A program made the translations under genes and the position numbers. The notes under the pieces are model-generated. The model saw only the letters and a program-made list of their open reading frames with translations. It searched no databases and was not told the origin of the DNA. Shown in pieces: positions 1 through 6,376 of a stretch of DNA of 17,464 nucleotides (positions are counted from its first letter, which is position 1; each line of letters starts with the position of its first letter). This stretch comes from Eggerthellaceae bacterium (GTDB taxonomy: Bacteria; Actinomycetota; Coriobacteriia; Coriobacteriales; Eggerthellaceae), in assembly GCA_900753095.1 (NCBI GenBank), contig CAADXT010000018.1, positions 1 through 17,464 of the forward strand, in the 5' to 3' direction.

Positions 1-14
1 CCTGCCGCTGCGGC

Positions 15-108
15 AAAGCCTGGCACCCCATCTTGCCCCTGCGGGTAGCCTTGACGTGCAAAGCACGCCTGGCGGCTGCCCTCGGGCCAATCTGGAGCGC
101 CAGGCTTT
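15..108. repeat. Inverted-repeat cluster in the leader region upstream of the flavin reductase gene
   Basis: Seen directly: AAAGCCTGGC at 15-24 is the exact reverse complement of GCCAGGCTTT at 99-108. Between them lies a small hairpin, CGTGC-AAA-GCACG (55-67), and GCCTGGCG at 67-74 can alternatively pair with CGCCAGGC at 98-105. The right arm could therefore pair with either of two partners. No convincing gene covers positions 1-130; frame 3 is open from the window edge to a TGA at 138-140, but I recognise nothing in its translation and cannot exclude the tail of an upstream gene. Function is unknown: it may be a terminator of something to the left, a REP-like element, or a structured RNA. 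Confidence 0.4.
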
Positions 109-162
109 CCCTCGCTGACCTCGACGAACCTAAGGACTGAAGTTCATCGATGTTTCGTTCGC

Positions 163-168
163 TATAAT
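163..168 (+). promoter_or_regulatory. Probable -10 box of the flavin reductase gene
   Basis: A perfect TATAAT lies at 163-168, 31 bases before the start codon, in a locally AT-richer stretch. No good -35 hexamer is visible at 16-18 bp spacing, so the -10 call rests on the hexamer and its position. It is followed by a strong Shine-Dalgarno, AAGGAG, at 188-193, five bases before the ATG. Confidence 0.5.
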
Positions 169-198
169 CAACTCCGAAAACCGTGCAAAGGAGAGTAC

Positions 199-723
199 AT
201 GAAGCGTTCTATCAACGTTATCGAGCATGCTGGCGAGATCATGCAGAAAGTGCAGGATGCCGTTCTGCTTACCACGAAGAAAGATGGCAAGGTGAACACC
301 ATGACCATCAGCTGGGGCGGCATGGCCATCGAGTGGGGAAAGCCCCTTTTCATCACCTATGTGCGTGAGAGCCGCTTCACCAAGGAATTCCTGGACGCAA
401 CCGGCGAGTTCACGGTGAACCTGCCCATGGGCGAGTTCGACAAGAAGATCACGGCAGTATGCGGTGCGAAGTCGGGCCGCGACATGGACAAGATCGCCGA
501 GCTGGGCCTGACGCTTGAAGACCCCGAGAGCGTGGATGCCCCCGGCATTCGCGAGCTCCCCCTTACGCTCGAGTGCCGTGTGCTGTTCAAGCAGGAGCAG
601 GATCTTGCCAACCTCGATGCCGACGATGTTGAGAAGTGGTATCCCACGGAAGAGACCTTGGGCGGCCCCAACAAGCACACCGCCTACTATGCTGAAATCG
701 TGGCTGCTTACGTTATCGAGTAG
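199..723 (+). CDS. Flavin reductase-like FMN-binding split-barrel protein
   Basis: The 174-aa product has the layout of the small flavin reductase-like family: an N-terminal strand, then NTMTISWGG (residues 33-41) and the segment RESRFTKEFL (56-65), which in this family lines the FMN site, then a TGEFTVNLP strand (68-76). Family members bind FMN and either reduce free flavin with NAD(P)H or act as small flavoprotein oxidoreductases; substrate and electron donor cannot be read from the sequence. No signal peptide or membrane span is seen, so it should be cytosolic. The ATG at 199 is set by AAGGAG five bases upstream. It has its own -10 box and a strong downstream terminator, so it is probably monocistronic. 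I am confident of the fold and unsure of the physiological role. Confidence 0.85.
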   Translation: MKRSINVIEHAGEIMQKVQDAVLLTTKKDGKVNTMTISWGGMAIEWGKPLFITYVRESRFTKEFLDATGEFTVNLPMGEFDKKITAVCGAKSGRDMDKIAELGLTLEDPESVDAPGIRELPLTLECRVLFKQEQDLANLDADDVEKWYPTEETLGGPNKHTAYYAEIVAAYVIE

Positions 724-745
724 CCTGCAGGGTTTGCTTATGAAG

Positions 746-783
746 ATGGCCGGTTGGATTTGCTTCCAGCCGGCCATTTTTTG
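746..783 (+). terminator. Rho-independent terminator of the flavin reductase gene
   Basis: A 13-bp stem (746-758 with 765-777, one G-T wobble) closes a 6-base loop and is followed by a run of T (777-782). It begins 23 bases after the stop codon. Confidence 0.88.
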
Positions 784-816
784 TTCGGGATGAAGTAGGG
801 CAACGGTTTGCCGAAA

Positions 817-845
817 CTGCCCGAAGCGCACTGCGCATCGGGCAG
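817..845. repeat. Strong hairpin in the convergent intergenic region
   Basis: CTGCCCGA (817-824) pairs with TCGGGCAG (838-845), and inside it GCGC (826-829) pairs with GCGC (833-836), with one A-A mismatch between the two stems. No long T run follows on either strand; on the minus strand only TTT follows. It lies between the converging flavin reductase and menG genes and may back up termination. Apart from this and the two terminators, I see nothing in 784-963. Confidence 0.4.
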
Positions 846-872
846 GGGTGCTTCTAGGGGCCCAGACACGGC

Positions 873-906
873 AAAACGCAGGCGAAAGCGTATACCTTCG
901 CTGCGT
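873..906 (-). terminator. Probable terminator of menG
   Basis: Read on the minus strand, ACGCAGCGAA (906-897) pairs with TTCGC-C-TGCGT (886-876), one base bulged, around a 10-base loop, and is followed by TTTT (876-873). It starts 57 bases after the menG stop codon. The stem is less perfect than the others in the window. Confidence 0.55.
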
Positions 907-963
907 GCTTCAATAGCCGCACTTTACAGCCCCGATTCGCCAAAGAAGGCTTTGAGCCTGGCT

Positions 964-1740
964 CTAATCCTTGTAGGCGATGTGCACCGCTGCAACGCCG
1001 AAGGTGACGTTGATGTACTCCACGCGCGAGAAGCCAGCGTCTTTCAGCATGCGCGTGAAGCCCTCCTGGTTGGGAAAAGCCTTGATCGACTTGGCAAGGT
1101 AGACAAAACCCGAAGCGTCTCCAGTAACGATTTTGCCCCAAGCGGGAATGCCCCAGCGCAGGTACAGGTTGTAGCCCAGGCGCATAAGCGGGTTGGGAGG
1201 CGTGGAGAACTCCAGCACGCACAGGGCGCCGCCTGGCTTCATCACGCGGTACATCTCGGAAAGCGCACGCTCGCGCTCGGGCATGTTGCGGATGCCGTAC
1301 GACATGGTGATGACGTCGAACGACTCGTCCTCGTAGGGGATGTCCTGCCCATCGACCACGGCAAGCTCCACGGGGACGCCGTTTGCCTCGCCCGCATCAA
1401 GGCGGCTTTGCGCCACTTCGAGCATGGCGGGGGTGTAGTCGGAAAGGACGATGCTCTTAGGCTGCTTGCGCGCGCAGGCGGTGAACGTCACATCGCCTGT
1501 GCCGCCTGCGATGTCGAGCATCAGCGTTTCGCTGGTAATGGGCGATTTGTCGATGAGCGTGCGCAGCCAGCTACGATACTGCCCAAAGCTGGAAAGCTTG
1601 TTGAAGCGTTCGTACTTCCAAGCGATATCGGTGAAGATCTTCTTCACACGCGCAGAGGAGATCTCGGCAGGCGCTTCCTTGCCCGTGGCGGTGTCGATGG
1701 AATGGTCCTGGGCTTCGGTTGTTTCGGGGGCATTGCTCAT
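964..1740 (-). CDS. menG: Demethylmenaquinone methyltransferase (MenG/UbiE family)
   Basis: The enzyme C-methylates demethylmenaquinone with S-adenosylmethionine, the last step of menaquinone synthesis. The 258-aa product has the class I methyltransferase motif I LDIAGGTGD (75-83), the MenG/UbiE signature YGIRN followed by the ERALSEMYRVMKPGG segment (148-171), the FSTPPNP segment (178-184), and the typical ending GVAAVHIAYK. An N-terminal extension of about 25 residues, polar and acidic, precedes the conserved RVKKIFTDIAWKY start of the domain. Start: ATG at 1740 with AAGGA about 11 bases upstream, a little long. A minus-strand TATAAT (1793-1788) lies about 48 bases upstream. The ubiquinone role of UbiE is unlikely in this lineage, so menG is preferred. 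It is transcribed away from the amidohydrolase-like gene. Confidence 0.93.
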   Translation of the reverse strand: MSNAPETTEAQDHSIDTATGKEAPAEISSARVKKIFTDIAWKYERFNKLSSFGQYRSWLRTLIDKSPITSETLMLDIAGGTGDVTFTACARKQPKSIVLSDYTPAMLEVAQSRLDAGEANGVPVELAVVDGQDIPYEDESFDVITMSYGIRNMPERERALSEMYRVMKPGGALCVLEFSTPPNPLMRLGYNLYLRWGIPAWGKIVTGDASGFVYLAKSIKAFPNQEGFTRMLKDAGFSRVEYINVTFGVAAVHIAYKD

Positions 1741-1787
1741 GCGCTATCGCGTCCTTATATACAACAGTATTGCTTGTGCGTTAGCTG

Positions 1788-1793
1788 ATTATA
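1788..1793 (-). promoter_or_regulatory. Probable -10 box of menG
   Basis: On the minus strand the hexamer TATAAT occupies 1793-1788, about 48 bases before the menG ATG. The -35 position at 17-bp spacing reads TGCGCA, only three matches to TTGACA, so the call rests on the -10. Confidence 0.4.
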
Positions 1794-1860
1794 GACAAGA
1801 ACGGCGCGCTTGCGCAGCTGGCTCGTTAGGGGTCTGTGAAAAACAGCAAGATATAAACGC

Positions 1861-1878
1861 TGCAATGCTATCATTGCA
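1861..1878. promoter_or_regulatory. Perfect palindrome, candidate operator of the amidohydrolase-like gene
   Basis: TGCAATG (1861-1867), spacer CTAT, CATTGCA (1872-1878) is a perfect inverted repeat with 7-bp arms. It overlaps TATCAT (1869-1874), which could be a -10 box, and lies 16 bases upstream of the Shine-Dalgarno AGGAGG (1894-1899). That placement suits a repressor site for the + strand gene; the regulator is unknown. A smaller repeat, CTGT-GAAAA-ACAG, lies just upstream at 1834-1846. Confidence 0.4.
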
Positions 1879-1905
1879 AAGAATTACTCTATCAGGAGGA
1901 TGCGC

Positions 1906-3258
1906 ATGCTACTGATCGCTGAATACGTTGTTCCGGTTTCGTCCGAGCCCATCGAGCATGGTGCGGTTTTCGTTAAAGACGGGGCCATCGCCGACATTGG
2001 CGATGCGGAAGTGATGCGCCTGCGCTACCCCAACGAAGAAGTGAAAGACTTCGGCATGGCGGCCCTTACGCCCGGCTTCATCGACCTGCATGCACGCATG
2101 GAGGATGCGGTGTTCCGCGGCTTGGTGCACGATTTTCCCTTCGTCCAGTGGCGCAAGGAAATCGCCGCGCTGCGCAAGCGCATCTCCAACGCTGAAGCGT
2201 TCGACTCCGCGTTTTTGGGCGGCCTGGAATCGCTTTCCTCAGGCGTTACCACGGTAGCCGACATCACCTCAACCGGCGCATGCGTTTCCGCTGCTCAAAA
2301 GCTTGGCCTTCGCGGCGTGTTCTATCGTGAGGCGGGCGCCATCGACAAACGCTTGGTGAACTACGCCATCAAGAAGGCCGATAGCGACTTGGAAAAGTGG
2401 TCTCAGACCGTCGACTCCGATCGCATCATGCTGGGCATCGCGCCTGCTCCTGTGTACGAATGCCATCCCGAGCTGTATCGCAGCGTGGTGAAGTACGCTG
2501 GCGATAACGGCGATCTGCCCATCGCCATGGACTTGGCGGGCAGCAACGAAGAGTACCGTTTCGTGAAATACGGCGCCCCCTCCGGCTTGGACGAGGATCT
2601 GGGCCTGCAGGGCTTCATGGAGGTTCCGCCTTGGCTTCCCACCTCTGCAACCCCGGTGAACTATGTGCTGAACTGGGGTCTGTTCGAGGCGGAGAACGTG
2701 ATGATCGTGTACGGCGTGCGCGTGAACGACGAGGACATCAGGCACCTGAAAGATTACGACGTGGCGGTTTGCGCGTGCCCGAGCCTGAACGCTCAGCTGG
2801 GCATGGGCGTGGCGCCCGTTAACGAGTACCTGCGCTCCGGCATGCGCGTGGGCTTGGGCACCGGCGCCCCTGCCTCCATCGACTCGATGGACATCTTCAG
2901 CGAAATGCGTATGGAGCTGTTCATCCAGCGTGCGCTTACCGGCGAGTTCCTGGACTCCCGCACCATCATGGAGATGGGCACTTTGCGTGCCGCTCAGGCC
3001 TTGCGCATCGACGACAAGGTGGGCTCGCTCGAGGTGGGCAAGCGCGCCGACATCGTGGCGGTTGACCTTTCGGGCTCGCATTCCACGCCCACATCCGATC
3101 CGGTATCTGCCCTGCTTGGCTCGGTGGGCAACGGTGAGGTTTCCATGACCATGGTAGACGGCAAGGTGCTCTTCGAGCGCGGTCGTCTGCATGTGGCGGG
3201 CGAAGTGGCGAAGAACATCGCCCACGTTCTTGAGATTCGCGGTCGCCTTCGTTCTTAG
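1906..3258 (+). CDS. Amidohydrolase-superfamily protein with degenerate metal site
   Basis: A 450-aa protein collinear along its whole length with the MTA/SAH deaminase-TRZ/ATZ branch of the amidohydrolases: an N-terminal beta domain, PGFIDLHARM (56-65), SGVTTVAD (112-119), VMIVYGVR (265-272), GLGTGAPAS (316-324), and the C-terminal AAQAL...VGSLEVGKRADIVAVD block. Active members bind zinc or iron and hydrolyse amino or chloro groups on purines, pyrimidines or triazines. Here the ligands are gone: the usual HxH is H62-A-R64, the usual HxHxxE strand is A207-M-D209-L-A-G212, the usual AHC.H strand has Y269 and R272, and GTD has become GTG (G320). Only one His of the set remains. It is therefore probably not a classical hydrolase despite an intact frame and the usual length. 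Start: an ATG at 1900 overlaps the Shine-Dalgarno AGGAGG (1894-1899), so the ATG at 1906 (spacing 6) is chosen. It is monocistronic, with its own terminator. Confidence 0.85.
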   Translation: MLLIAEYVVPVSSEPIEHGAVFVKDGAIADIGDAEVMRLRYPNEEVKDFGMAALTPGFIDLHARMEDAVFRGLVHDFPFVQWRKEIAALRKRISNAEAFDSAFLGGLESLSSGVTTVADITSTGACVSAAQKLGLRGVFYREAGAIDKRLVNYAIKKADSDLEKWSQTVDSDRIMLGIAPAPVYECHPELYRSVVKYAGDNGDLPIAMDLAGSNEEYRFVKYGAPSGLDEDLGLQGFMEVPPWLPTSATPVNYVLNWGLFEAENVMIVYGVRVNDEDIRHLKDYDVAVCACPSLNAQLGMGVAPVNEYLRSGMRVGLGTGAPASIDSMDIFSEMRMELFIQRALTGEFLDSRTIMEMGTLRAAQALRIDDKVGSLEVGKRADIVAVDLSGSHSTPTSDPVSALLGSVGNGEVSMTMVDGKVLFERGRLHVAGEVAKNIAHVLEIRGRLRS

Positions 3259-3276
3259 CAGCCTATCGGCAGCAGT

Positions 3277-3309
3277 AAGCCCCTCTGGTCGAAAAGAGGG
3301 GCTTGTTTT
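3277..3309 (+). terminator. Rho-independent terminator of the amidohydrolase-like gene
   Basis: A perfect 10-bp stem, AAGCCCCTCT (3277-3286) with AGAGGGGCTT (3295-3304), closes an 8-base loop and is followed by GTTTT. It starts 18 bases after the stop codon. Confidence 0.88.
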
Positions 3310-3356
3310 GCGTGCCGTGCGTTAAGGTGACCACACGCTTTATGGAAAGAGATTAC

Positions 3357-3560
3357 ATGGCTAAAGGCAAGCAGAAGATGACGGCAAAGCAGATGAGGGA
3401 ACGCGAAGAGCGCGCCCTTGAGCGCAAGCGCCTTGCCGAGGAAAAGAAGAAGCGCGAAGAGCTTATCAAGCGCGTTTTCGTTATCGCGGTATGCGTCATC
3501 TTGATCCTCGCCCTTTCTCTTCCCACTATGGGCTTGATGTTCCTTGGCGGAAACCAGTAA
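3357..3560 (+). CDS. Small single-span membrane protein, 67 aa, unknown function
   Basis: I do not recognise a family. The first 38 residues are very rich in Lys, Arg and Glu (REREERALERKRLAEEKKKR, 14-33) and should form a charged helix, possibly a coiled coil. One hydrophobic segment follows (about 39-58), then a short tail, MGLMFLGGNQ. By the positive-inside rule the charged part is cytosolic. Start: the ATG at 3357 has GGAAAGAG at 3344-3351, five bases upstream. An in-frame ATG at 3342 has no good ribosome site, and an earlier one at 3303 sits inside the preceding terminator. It precedes the tat genes on the same strand with a 75-bp gap, so it may be co-transcribed, but a role in Tat export would be only inference from position. 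Confidence 0.7.
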   Translation: MAKGKQKMTAKQMREREERALERKRLAEEKKKREELIKRVFVIAVCVILILALSLPTMGLMFLGGNQ

Positions 3561-3622
3561 AGCCTAAAGCGGGTAAACCACTAAGCGCTGCTTGAACTGC
3601 GGTTTTGGCAGCACTGAGAGAT

Positions 3623-3629
3623 AAGGAAG
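3623..3629 (+). promoter_or_regulatory. Ribosome binding site that fixes a TTG start for the TatA/B gene
   Basis: AAGGAAG at 3623-3629 lies six bases before TTG (3636-3638). No ATG or GTG at the right distance would give the conserved FGIGGFE beginning, so the TTG is the likely start. Confidence 0.7.
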
Positions 3630-3635
3630 TTCCAG

Positions 3636-4184
3636 TTGTTCGGCATTGGCGGCTTTGAGCTGTTCATAATCCTGCTGTTCGCGTTCTTGATCTTCGGCCC
3701 CGACAAATTGCCCGAGATGGCGAAAACGTTGGGTGCTGCGCTTAACAAGTTCAAGAAGGCGCAGGAGGAAATGAAGGCGGTTATCAACGAAGAGGTTTTG
3801 GACCCTGATGCAGGCAAGAAGGCTGCTTCGGGCTCTGGTTCGAAGCCTGCCCCCCATGCCACCCAGGAAAGCTTTGCCGAGCGCAAGGCCCGCTACGACA
3901 AGGAACGCGCTGAGCGCTTGCGTCGCCAGCAGATCGACGCCAACCGCGCTGCCATGAAAGCTGAAGCAGCGAAGAAGGCCGAAGAGCTTGAGAAGGAAGG
4001 CGAGGCTTCGTCTGATAAGGCGGGGGCTGATGCTGCGAAGGCCGCAGAGGCGGCCCCGGCTGCCGAGCCCGTTGCCAAGCCGGCCCCGGCGTTCACTCCC
4101 GACGAGCTGTTCGGCACCAAGCCCATCAAGCCTGCGCCCCGCGCTGCGCAGAAAGAGGCGGCGGCAACGAAGGGGGGCGAATAG
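3636..4184 (+). CDS. tatB: Twin-arginine translocase TatA/TatB-family subunit
   Basis: This subunit works with TatC to move folded proteins across the cytoplasmic membrane. The 182-aa product starts FGIGGFELFIILLFAFLIF (2-20), a short N-terminal membrane helix with a Glu at position 8, then the hinge FGPDKLPEMAKTLG (20-33) and an amphipathic helix (about 33-51). Glu8 and the GP..LPE hinge are TatB-like, but in Gram-positive and related lineages TatA and TatB types blur, so TatA remains possible. From about residue 55 on, the tail is long, Ala/Lys/Glu-rich and low in complexity, with coiled-coil character (about 85-130), making the protein longer than a typical TatA. The start is TTG. tatC begins 3 bp after its stop codon. 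Confidence 0.88.
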   Translation: MFGIGGFELFIILLFAFLIFGPDKLPEMAKTLGAALNKFKKAQEEMKAVINEEVLDPDAGKKAASGSGSKPAPHATQESFAERKARYDKERAERLRRQQIDANRAAMKAEAAKKAEELEKEGEASSDKAGADAAKAAEAAPAAEPVAKPAPAFTPDELFGTKPIKPAPRAAQKEAAATKGGE

Positions 4185-4187
4185 CGT

Positions 4188-5054
4188 ATGGCTATCGGAC
4201 CGGCGCGTATGTCGCTTATGGAGCATTTGGGCGAGCTGCGCATGCGCCTTGTGCGCATCATCGTCTGCCTTATCGTGGCCACCTGCGTGTTCTACCTTTC
4301 CACGGGTACGGTGGTGCAGTTCCTGCTTGCCCCGGTAGCCGAGTTCATGCCCACCGATGGCAACGGCGATGTGATGCTGAACGTGCTTGGCGCGTTCGAC
4401 GCCTTCTCGGTGCGCATCACGGTGGCGTTGTGGACGGCTTTGATTGCCACTGCGCCCATCACGCTGTGGCAGATCCTGGCGTTCTTCCTTCCCGCCTTGA
4501 AGCCGCGGGAGCGTAAATGGTTTTTGCCCACGTTCGTTGCGGCGTTGGCGCTGTTCATCATCGGCACGGTGTTCTGCTACTGCGTGATCTTGAACCCCGC
4601 GTTCCAGTGGCTCACCGACCAGGCATCGGGCTTTGCCACTATCTTGCCCGAGGCAGGGCAGTGGGTCGACATCATCATCAAGTTCGAGCTGGGCTTCGGC
4701 ATCGGCTTCGAGATGCCCTTGGTGGTGTTCTACTTGGTGATGTTCGGCGTGGTGCCGTACAAGAAGCTGCGCGCAAGCTGGCGCGGCGTCTACATTGGCC
4801 TGCTGGTGTTCTCGGCGGCCGTCACCCCCGACGCATCGCCCGTTACCATGGGCCTTATGTTCGCGGCAATGGTGGTGCTCTACGAAATCAGCTTGCTGGC
4901 AGCGCGCATTGGTTTGGGCCGCCGCATCAAGCGCAAGGAAGAGGCAGAGAAGGCCGAGGCCCTGGAAGCCGAAGAGGCGCGTGCCGAGCTGAAAGACTTG
5001 AAAAAGCGCTATCAGGAGCACTTGTGGGGTGAAGAAGGAAGCGAAGGCAAGTAG
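4188..5054 (+). CDS. tatC: Twin-arginine translocase subunit TatC
   Basis: TatC is the polytopic receptor that recognises twin-arginine signal peptides and assembles with TatA/B. The 288-aa product opens with MSLMEHLGELRMRL (8-21), the cytoplasmic N-terminal signature, and shows about six hydrophobic spans between 22 and 240. Other family marks are LKPRERKW (104-111) in the first cytoplasmic loop, the FEMP motif (174-177; Glu conserved in TatC), the PYKKLR loop (190-195), and TPDASP (213-218). After the last span there is a charged C-terminal tail of about 45 residues rich in Glu, Lys and Ala, predicted helical or coiled coil, which could contact the similarly charged TatA/B tail (inference). 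The ATG lies 3 bp after the TatA/B stop, and the TatC stop is 2 bp before the hypA start, so the three are translationally close. Confidence 0.95.
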   Translation: MAIGPARMSLMEHLGELRMRLVRIIVCLIVATCVFYLSTGTVVQFLLAPVAEFMPTDGNGDVMLNVLGAFDAFSVRITVALWTALIATAPITLWQILAFFLPALKPRERKWFLPTFVAALALFIIGTVFCYCVILNPAFQWLTDQASGFATILPEAGQWVDIIIKFELGFGIGFEMPLVVFYLVMFGVVPYKKLRASWRGVYIGLLVFSAAVTPDASPVTMGLMFAAMVVLYEISLLAARIGLGRRIKRKEEAEKAEALEAEEARAELKDLKKRYQEHLWGEEGSEGK

Positions 5055-5056
5055 CC

Positions 5057-5428
5057 ATGCATGAGCTGGGAATTATGACGGGCGTTATGGAGTCGGTCGA
5101 GGAAGCCGCTCGCAACGCCGGTGCTACAAAGGTTCTGGAGATCGACCTATCCGTGGGCGTTATGACCGAAGCGGTGGAAGACGCCCTACGCTTTGCCTTC
5201 GAAGCGCTTTCCGAGGGCACCATGTGCGAAGGGGCTGAGTTCCGCATCAATATGATTCAGCCGGTAAGCACGTGCCTGGAATGCGGCAATGAGTACACGC
5301 ATGATAGGTACCATGTAACGTGTCCGAAGTGCGGCAGCGGCTTTACGCAGCTGATTGCAGGCAAGGAAATGCGCATCGATTCCATTGAGGTGGATATCCC
5401 CGACGACGATGAAGCATCTGAGGCTTGA
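5057..5428 (+). CDS. hypA: Hydrogenase nickel-incorporation protein HypA
   Basis: HypA is the nickel metallochaperone that, with HypB, delivers Ni to the large subunit of NiFe hydrogenases in the cytosol. The 123-aa product starts MHE, the conserved nickel site (His2, Glu3), and carries the structural zinc site as two CxxC pairs: C73-LE-C76 and C89-PK-C92. The length is a little over the usual 113-116 because of an acidic tail, DDDEASEA. The start ATG lies 2 bp after the tatC stop, giving a tight tat-hyp linkage. No HypC-F genes or hydrogenase structural genes lie in the window, so these must be elsewhere. Confidence 0.95.
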   Translation: MHELGIMTGVMESVEEAARNAGATKVLEIDLSVGVMTEAVEDALRFAFEALSEGTMCEGAEFRINMIQPVSTCLECGNEYTHDRYHVTCPKCGSGFTQLIAGKEMRIDSIEVDIPDDDEASEA

Positions 5429-5566
5429 CGCCTAGGTGTCCAATGGGTGCAGTCCCTTTTGGATGAATGTAGTTGAGCAAGTTTATTCCGTCCGCCCAGT
5501 TTCGCCCAGAGCGGTTTTCCCGTTGGGCATGGCAGCGGGCACCTATTAAGAAGATGGGGGCAACCA

Positions 5567-6217
5567 ATGCAAATCGATATGAAGCAGCCGATTCTCGACA
5601 AGAACGACAAGCTGGCCAAAAGCAACCGCGAGCTGTTCGCGGAAAAGAAGGTATTCGTGCTCGATCTTTTGGCATCGCCTGGTTCGGGCAAGACCTCTAC
5701 CATCTTGGCGACCATCGAGGCATTGCGCGACGAGTTCAACATCGCGGTAATCGAAGGGGACATTGCCTCTTCGGTCGATTCCGAGAAGATTAAGGCCCAG
5801 GGCATTGCTGCGGTGCAGATCAACACGGGTGGGGCATGCCATCTGGAGAGCGACATGATCCGTCGTGCGGTTGACGTGCTCGACCTGGACAAGCTCGACT
5901 TGATCATCATCGAAAACGTGGGCAACTTGGTGTGTCCCACCGATTTCGATTTGGGCGAGAACATGAAGGCCATGATCCTCTCAGTTCCCGAGGGCGACGA
6001 CAAGCCGTTGAAGTACCCGGGCGTGTTCCAGGCTTCTTCCGCCATCGTGCTGAACAAGGTGGACACTCTGTCGGTGTTCAGCTTCGATAAGGATCTGTTC
6101 TACGACCACATTGCCAACCTGAATCCTCAGGCTCCCATTTTCCCCATCTCCGCAACGAGCGGCGAAGGCGTTGAGGAGTGGGCCACCTGGCTGGCTGAGA
6201 AGATTCGCGCACTGTAA
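5567..6217 (+). CDS. hypB: Hydrogenase nickel-incorporation GTPase HypB
   Basis: HypB is the SIMIBI-class GTPase whose GTP cycle drives nickel transfer with HypA. The 216-aa product has Walker A SPGSGKTS (37-44), IEGDIASSVD (62-71), TGGACHLE (87-94) containing the Cys-His metal ligands C91 and H92, ENVGNLVCP (116-124) with C123, the base-recognition motif NKVD (163-166), and ISATSGEG (194-201). The N-terminal CxxCGC and His-rich nickel stores found in some HypB proteins are absent, so only the G-domain metal site is present. Start: ATG 5567 with GGGGG (5556-5560) six bases upstream. It follows hypA after a 138-bp gap in which I see no clear gene or terminator, so it is probably in the same transcript. 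Confidence 0.95.
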   Translation: MQIDMKQPILDKNDKLAKSNRELFAEKKVFVLDLLASPGSGKTSTILATIEALRDEFNIAVIEGDIASSVDSEKIKAQGIAAVQINTGGACHLESDMIRRAVDVLDLDKLDLIIIENVGNLVCPTDFDLGENMKAMILSVPEGDDKPLKYPGVFQASSAIVLNKVDTLSVFSFDKDLFYDHIANLNPQAPIFPISATSGEGVEEWATWLAEKIRAL

Positions 6218-6253
6218 GCTAAGCGTTTTCTGCGATTTTGAAACTGAGTATAG

Positions 6254-6290
6254 AAATGCCCTCTGCATGGGAAGATGCAGGGGGCATTTT
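6254..6290 (+). terminator. Rho-independent terminator closing the tat-hyp block
   Basis: A 15-bp stem (6254-6268 with 6275-6289, one G-T wobble) closes a 6-base loop and is followed by TTTTGCGTTT. It starts 37 bases after the hypB stop. On the minus strand it is followed only by TTTCT, so it may stop transcription from the leucine-rich-repeat gene weakly; no better terminator is visible between 6291 and 6376. Confidence 0.85.
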
Positions 6291-6376
6291 GCGTTTATGG
6301 GCAATGAGGGGGCTTGATTAAATTCCGCCCTGAACAGGCGTCTGTGCGATGTGGGCACCAGACGATTGCCCGGGAG

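Noticed and set aside
1900..1902. ATG at 1900 as start of the amidohydrolase-like gene
   Set aside because: The ribosome site AGGAGG (1894-1899) would touch this codon. The in-frame ATG at 1906 has the normal spacing of six bases.
3564..5021. A 485-codon open frame on the minus strand opposite the tat genes
   Set aside because: The + strand frames encode unmistakable TatA/B and TatC. The antisense frame has a composition typical of GC-rich shadow frames (His, Arg, Gln rich) and no recognisable motifs.
5500..5520. Short direct repeat CGCCCAG-TTT-CGCCCAG in the hypA-hypB gap
   Set aside because: Only 7 bp and two copies. It is not placed at an obvious promoter, so chance is sufficient.
5463..5549. 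A 28-codon + strand open frame in the hypA-hypB gap (begins MNVVEQVYSV)
   Set aside because: There is no Shine-Dalgarno before its ATG, no recognisable motif, and a frame this short is expected by chance. A leader peptide cannot be excluded without comparison to relatives.
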